In this document: one piece after another, positions 60,553 to 64,000 of the stretch
Numbering within the stretch: the stretch's first letter is position 1
How the letters are laid out: the number at the start of each line of letters is the position of its first letter
Source: JACKNG01 sp050184115
Lineage (GTDB): Bacteria; Pseudomonadota; Gammaproteobacteria; Ga0077536
Assembly: GCA_050184115.1 (NCBI GenBank)
Contig: JBFXAQ010000001.1
Coordinates: 558,001-622,000 of the forward strand
Direction: 5' to 3'
DNA: 64,000 bases
The notes under the pieces: model-generated
Database searches by the model: none
What the model saw: only the letters and a program-made list of their open reading frames with translations
What the model was told of the DNA's origin: nothing
Program-made: the position numbers and the translations under genes

Positions 60553-61323
60553 TCAGGGTACGAAGAACGTCGTGCGATCGAGCCCGGTGTTGCCGTTCGC
60601 GGCGGCGTAGGCGAACACCGTCACCTCGTACAGCCCCGGCAGGTCGATCGGAATACGCGTCGCGAACTGGCTGGTCTCGCCAGCATAGGCCAACGCGTGG
60701 CTGCCGACCGTCTCGCCATCGCGCTTGAGCGTCGCGAGGACTTCGTAGGCGTTGGCATCCCACAGGCCGCCCGGTTCGATCGGGCAGCCGCACATCAGCA
60801 CTACGTTGGCGCGGACCTCGACCTCGGTCACGGCACCCTGCAACTTGACGTGGGCCGGCGGCGCGAGGATGTCGACGGCGAAGCCGGGCAGTTCGAGCAG
60901 CCAGCCGTTGCCGCCATCGAGGTGGCGCCCTGGCACCACCCACTGCGTTGCGCTGACCCGGTTGGCGGCCTGCATCTGGCCGAGTGGACCGACCGCCTCG
61001 ACCTCGACCAGGCGCGGCTCGTCGAGTTCCAGGGTGGTTCGCCAGGCGGCCGCGTTCTCGTCGACCATGACGGCGCGACGTCCGCCGTTCTCGTGCATGA
61101 GGAGCTTGGTGTCGCCGGTACTGCCGGTGGTCACGCCGCTGGCGAGGATCTCCCCGCTCAGGGTGTCGCGCAGCGTGACCCGCACCCCGCCCATGCTGCT
61201 GCCGACGAACTTGGCATCACGGCTCACCACGCGCACGGTGACGTTGGTCGGCTCGGCGTGCAGGGTCGTGATGGACAAGGCACCGGTGAGGGCCAGGCAC
61301 AGTGCCGAGAGGTGCATGTTCAT
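60553..61323 (-). CDS. Exported protein of unknown function with CGC motif
   Basis: 256 residues. A signal peptide (MNMHLSALCLALTGALSITTLHA) is followed by two beta-sandwich-like repeats (VTVRVVSRDAKFVGSSMGGVRV and the later VTEVEVRANVVLM). The segment VLMCGCPIEPGGLWDANAYEV has a C-x-C-P motif that could bind a metal or form a disulfide. A related C-terminal half, PGLYEVTVFAYAAANGNTGLDRTTFFV, looks like a second immunoglobulin-like domain. I do not recognise a named family. It is convergent with leuA and divergent from the second LLM gene. Confidence 0.65.
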   Translation of the reverse strand: MNMHLSALCLALTGALSITTLHAEPTNVTVRVVSRDAKFVGSSMGGVRVTLRDTLSGEILASGVTTGSTGDTKLLMHENGGRRAVMVDENAAAWRTTLELDEPRLVEVEAVGPLGQMQAANRVSATQWVVPGRHLDGGNGWLLELPGFAVDILAPPAHVKLQGAVTEVEVRANVVLMCGCPIEPGGLWDANAYEVLATLKRDGETVGSHALAYAGETSQFATRIPIDLPGLYEVTVFAYAAANGNTGLDRTTFFVP

Positions 61324-61448
61324 GATCGGGGCTCCAAACTAGAATGCGCTCATGAAGAGCGTCGGGGCGGGCCATTTCACCCGACTTCGCGTAGAGGGTA
61401 AATGCGTGTCGAGACAGCCCTCGCAGCCACCGCCCGGGAGAGCGTGCC

Positions 61449-62426
61449 ATGCCAGATCTCAAGTTCGGAATCTTCGGCCCCACCGGTGACATCGACGCGG
61501 CGAAGGCAACCGCCGTCGCTGCCGAGCAGGCCGGGTTCTACTCCTATTCGACCAACGATCATTTCTACTCGCCGCTCGGCAGTCCCGAGACCCCGCAGCT
61601 CGAATGCTTCACGACCCTGACGGCGGTCGCTGCCGTCACCTCGCGCATCAGGCTCGTGCCCAGCGTGGCCGCGGCCTCGTTCCGCAGCCCGCCACTGCTG
61701 GCCAAGATCATCTCGACCCTGGACCATGCCTCGAACGGTCGTTTCGTCAACGGCCTCGGCGCCGGCTGGCAGGACAAGGAATACCTCGCGCACGGCTATC
61801 CCTTTCCATCGCTCAAGGAGCGCCTCGAGCAGCTCGACGAGACCATCCAGGTGGTCAAGGCCATGTGCACCCAGGCGGCACCGTCCTTCAGCGGCCGGCA
61901 CTTCGCGGTGCGCGAGGCCTACAACAACCCGCGCCCCGTACAACGGAAGATCCCGCTCATGCTGGGCGGCTCCGGTACCGGCCTGCTGCGTATCGCCGCG
62001 CGCGAGGCCGACATCCTCAACCTCATTCCGCCGACCGGCAACGGCAAGGACTTCGTCAACGATCCGGTGGCGACGCTCAAGTTCGACCTGCCGACGTTGA
62101 AGAGCCGTATCGCCCTGCTGCACCGTTTCATGCGTGAGCAGGAACGCGACCCGGCCGAGATCGAACTCGGCGGCCTGCTGCTGCTCGGCCTGTCACGCGA
62201 CGCCGGCGACCAGCAACTGCGCGACATGGCGAAGGGACTCGGATTTCCTGACTACGCCACCGCCCAGGCCGCGCCGGTGTGTCTGCTCGGCACGGCCGAC
62301 GAGGTCAAGCGCGAACTCGCCCGTCGCGTCGCGGAAACCGGCGTGACCTATTTCATCGGGGTCATGGCGACGCCCGCGACGATGGACATCTTCGCGCGCG
62401 ATGTCATGCCCGCCTTTACCGCCTGA
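61449..62426 (+). CDS. LLM-class F420/flavin-dependent oxidoreductase
   Basis: 325 residues of the luciferase-like TIM barrel. The N-terminus MPDLKFGIFGPTGDIDAAKATAV is typical, RIRLVPSVAAASFRSP near 55-70 and NGRFVNGLGAGWQDKEYL near 93-112 form the cofactor loop, and IPLMLGGSGTGLLRIAAREADI is the late phosphate-binding strand. It is a different subfamily from the enzyme at 7616. Cofactor and substrate are unknown. GGGAGAG lies before the ATG. A small exported-protein gene starts 12 bases later and may be co-transcribed. Confidence 0.85.
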   Translation: MPDLKFGIFGPTGDIDAAKATAVAAEQAGFYSYSTNDHFYSPLGSPETPQLECFTTLTAVAAVTSRIRLVPSVAAASFRSPPLLAKIISTLDHASNGRFVNGLGAGWQDKEYLAHGYPFPSLKERLEQLDETIQVVKAMCTQAAPSFSGRHFAVREAYNNPRPVQRKIPLMLGGSGTGLLRIAAREADILNLIPPTGNGKDFVNDPVATLKFDLPTLKSRIALLHRFMREQERDPAEIELGGLLLLGLSRDAGDQQLRDMAKGLGFPDYATAQAAPVCLLGTADEVKRELARRVAETGVTYFIGVMATPATMDIFARDVMPAFTA

Positions 62427-62438
62427 GGACAAGCACGC

Positions 62439-62744
62439 ATGAACAGGAAGACGATCGATTGCGCCGGCGCGATGCTGGCGCTGGCCTTGCTCGCCGCCCA
62501 GACTGACGCACTGGCCTGCGGAGAAGGCAAGCACGGCGGCAAGGGCGCAGCGCCACCGGCAGCCTACCGCGAACTGCTCGAGGCCAGCCTGGCGGAAAAG
62601 CACGGCCTCGAATTTCACGTCAACGGCCAGGTCATCCCCGGTGTCGTCACCGCCATCTCGGACGACGGCGCGGTCGAGGTGCGTAACCAGGCTCGCGACC
62701 GCATCGTCATCCGCCTCGACCGGGTCGACGCCATCGCACGCTGA
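62439..62744 (+). CDS. Small exported protein of unknown function
   Basis: 101 residues. A signal peptide (MNRKTIDCAGAMLALALLAAQTDALA) is followed by a short Gly/His/Lys-rich stretch (CGEGKHGGKG) and a compact alpha/beta tail with VNGQVIPGVVTAISDDGAVE. The single N-terminal Cys just after the signal could be acylated, but the lipobox is imperfect. It is probably periplasmic. It lies 12 bases behind the LLM gene with GAGGA at good spacing. No known function can be assigned. Confidence 0.6.
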   Translation: MNRKTIDCAGAMLALALLAAQTDALACGEGKHGGKGAAPPAAYRELLEASLAEKHGLEFHVNGQVIPGVVTAISDDGAVEVRNQARDRIVIRLDRVDAIAR

Positions 62745-62756
62745 CCCGCGCGCGAC

Positions 62757-62779
62757 GTCCGCGCAGCCGTCGCGCGGAC
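62757..62779. terminator. GC-rich hairpin between convergent genes
   Basis: Perfect 8-bp stem GTCCGCGC/GCGCGGAC with a 7-base loop, 12 bases after the small exported gene and facing the response regulator gene. There is no T-run, so confidence is low to moderate. Confidence 0.4.
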
Positions 62780-62815
62780 ACGTCGACGCACCGCCGGGGC
62801 TCGTCGCGGGTGACG

Positions 62816-63490
62816 TCAGCCGCTTTCCCGCACGCCAACCAGCCCCGCGCGCAACGCGATCAGCGCGAGTTCGACGTCGGTGCGGGCGCGGAGTTTGCGC
62901 TTCATGCTGCTGCGATGGGATTGCACGGTCTTGACCGAGATGCCGAGCGTGCTCGAGATCTCGTCCACCGAGCGACCGTGCGAGAGCAGTCGTAGCACTT
63001 CCGACTCCTTGCCGGTCAGCGCGCCGACGCGGCGTGCGCCGCCGTCGTGCACGCCGGTGGCGAGATGCAGCGCGACGTCCGGACTGATGGCGAGATCGCC
63101 GCGAGCCACGCGCTGCAGGCCACTGACCAGGTCGTGGACGGAAGAGTTCTTGGACAGGAAGCCGCAGCCACCGATCTCGAGCAGGGTCAGCGGGTAGCGG
63201 GTCTCGGCGTGTGCCGAGAGGCCGACGATACGCACGGCGGGGCGCAGTTCGAGCAGCAGGCGCGCGACATTGAGACCGTCGTCATCGCCGAGGTCCATGT
63301 CGAGCAGCACGATGTCCACGCGTTGCGGACCGGCCACCAGGTCGTAGACGGTCTGCGCGCGCGTGGCGCTGGCCAGGACCTGGAAACTGCTGTCCGTCTG
63401 CAGTTTCAGGGCGAGCAATTCACCGATGAAGCGGTGATCGTCGAGGACGACGACGTTGAACGGCGGCTTGAGCGGATCGCGGTTCTTCAT
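62816..63490 (-). CDS. NarL/FixJ-type response regulator
   Basis: 224 residues. The receiver domain (about 12-130) has acidic residues D17/D18, phospho-acceptor D64 (VLLDMDLGDDDG) and a late Lys (FLSKNSS). The LuxR-type helix-turn-helix (about 155-215) is LTGKESEVLRLLSHGRSVDEI with ISVKTVQSHRSSMKRKLRA. A sensor kinase is not in view. GGGGAGGG lies seven bases before the ATG at 63490. The palindrome at 63523-63541 just upstream is a candidate operator. Confidence 0.93.
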   Translation of the reverse strand: MKNRDPLKPPFNVVVLDDHRFIGELLALKLQTDSSFQVLASATRAQTVYDLVAGPQRVDIVLLDMDLGDDDGLNVARLLLELRPAVRIVGLSAHAETRYPLTLLEIGGCGFLSKNSSVHDLVSGLQRVARGDLAISPDVALHLATGVHDGGARRVGALTGKESEVLRLLSHGRSVDEISSTLGISVKTVQSHRSSMKRKLRARTDVELALIALRAGLVGVRESG

Positions 63491-63522
63491 CGTGCTGCCC
63501 TCCCCTGGCATCGGACGATTAC

Positions 63523-63541
63523 GCCACGGATGCACCGTGGC
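63523..63541. promoter_or_regulatory. Inverted repeat upstream of the response regulator
   Basis: Perfect 7-bp inverted repeat GCCACGG-ATGCA-CCGTGGC, 33 bases before the response regulator start. Position and symmetry fit an operator or autoregulatory site for a dimeric regulator, possibly the response regulator itself. Confidence 0.4.
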
Positions 63542-63620
63542 CGCGTATCGAATCCGCGGATGACACGCTGCCAGCGAAGATACCGCCCGCTTTCGCCAGA
63601 CGTCAACGCGACGGGAATAC

Positions 63621-64000
63621 TCAGCGGAAGGCGTTGAGACCGACGAAGGTGCCGCCGTTACGGCGCGTCAACTCGCGCATGAGGGTGGCGAAACGAATGC
63701 CGGTGCCCTGCAGGTGGGGCGGGTTGGCGAACTGCACCGGGAAGCCGATGGCGTGGATGCGCACCAGCGGATCACCGGCGAGGTTGGTGCGGTTGATTTT
63801 CGCCACGTAGTCGACCACCTCGCGGATCGAGCGGCCCGTGAACTCGTCACCGTAGACGTAGAGGCTGATCTTGCGCTCGGCGCTGTAGAAGGTCTGGATG
63901 GCGGTGGTGATGCCCTCGACCGGGCTCGAGTTGGAGAACGCGTTCCAGGTGTAGAGGCGTTCGACGATGGCCTTGCGCCGCGCTGGCGTGTCGGGGATCC
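63621..64000 (-). CDS. VWA-like domain protein, C-terminal part
   Basis: The frame stays open to the right edge, so only the last 125 or so residues are present. Segments SAERKISLYVYGDEFTG, VRIHAIGFPVQF and ATLMRELTRRNGGTFVGLNAF match the second half of a von Willebrand factor A domain, where the fold ends in a conserved leucine-rich helix and a glycine loop. The MIDAS residues are upstream, outside the window, so metal binding cannot be judged. Likely a surface or secreted binding protein; the function is unknown. Confidence 0.7.
   Translation of the reverse strand, partial: IPDTPARRKAIVERLYTWNAFSNSSPVEGITTAIQTFYSAERKISLYVYGDEFTGRSIREVVDYVAKINRTNLAGDPLVRIHAIGFPVQFANPPHLQGTGIRFATLMRELTRRNGGTFVGLNAFR

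Noticed and set aside
1..64000. tRNA, rRNA, IS elements or prophage genes
   Set aside because: No cloverleaf-like sequences, transposase, integrase or phage structural genes could be identified by reading the sequence and translations.

Overview
The window is a GC-rich, gene-dense stretch of a proteobacterial chromosome. It carries 55 protein-coding genes plus a few very small or doubtful ones. No tRNA, rRNA, CRISPR array, prophage or transposase gene was seen. A gammaproteobacterium is the best guess. The support is an FNR/Anr-type regulator with a Cys cluster spaced CX2CX5C, a DUF485-ActP acetate permease pair, a NodT-EmrA-EmrB efflux set, a VPLPA-CTERM protein, and scattered aerobic catabolic genes (acyl-CoA dehydrogenase, LLM flavoenzymes, a Baeyer-Villiger-type monooxygenase). 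The exact taxon cannot be fixed from the sequence alone.

Layout. 1-5.9 kb: acetate uptake (DUF485, ActP), a PEBP-family protein, a Pat-like acyl-CoA synthetase/acetyltransferase and an exported cyclase. 5.9-8.7 kb: fnr, a membrane-anchored unknown and an LLM flavoenzyme. 8.7-13.5 kb: a MarR-controlled tripartite drug-efflux operon. 13.5-21.4 kb: an APC permease, a Lon-like protease coupled to a Usp-like protein, an APH/AAA kinase, a HAD hydrolase and a Tsx-like porin. 21.4-24.8 kb: a large MASE1-CHASE-GAF-GGDEF-EAL enzyme. 25.5-27.9 kb: two SnoaL-like proteins around a GNAT-nitrilase pair. 27.9-39.7 kb: a TonB receptor, a methyltransferase, an amidase, two metallo-hydrolases, an MFS carrier, a FemAB-like transferase and phosphoglucomutase. 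39.7-48.3 kb: a leftward seven-gene run from an EthD protein through beta-oxidation enzymes to a flippase-like protein and an ACP-AMP ligase-acyltransferase fusion. 48.4-50.3 kb: the selenoprotein and an NYN nuclease. 50.3-58 kb: a chemoreceptor, a monooxygenase, HAD and DUF6498 proteins, a PlsB-like acyltransferase, an FKBP isomerase and a VPLPA-CTERM protein. 58-64 kb: an Lrp regulator divergent from leuA, exported unknowns, a second LLM enzyme, a NarL-type regulator and a VWA-like protein cut by the window end.

The most notable item is at 48.4-48.95 kb. A carboxymuconolactone decarboxylase/AhpD-like gene is interrupted by an in-frame TGA exactly where the second cysteine of its CXXC redox motif should be. 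A two-part stem-loop with a GGUC-containing apical loop starts a few bases after the TGA, at the spacing of a bacterial SECIS element. The best reading is a selenoprotein with a C-x-x-Sec centre, which routine annotation would split in two or call a pseudogene.

Other signals link genes across the window. Three 9/10 matches to the FNR box lie in intergenic DNA, two of them at activator-like distance from a plausible -10 box, and the window itself encodes FNR. Two long inverted-repeat elements share the core AATGGGGACAGTATA. A minisatellite of seven perfect 9-bp repeats is bordered by a palindromic unit. A TAnnnT -10 element recurs about 30-40 bases before many starts. Operons are tight, with frequent 4-base overlaps (ATGA, GTGA) that suggest translational coupling.
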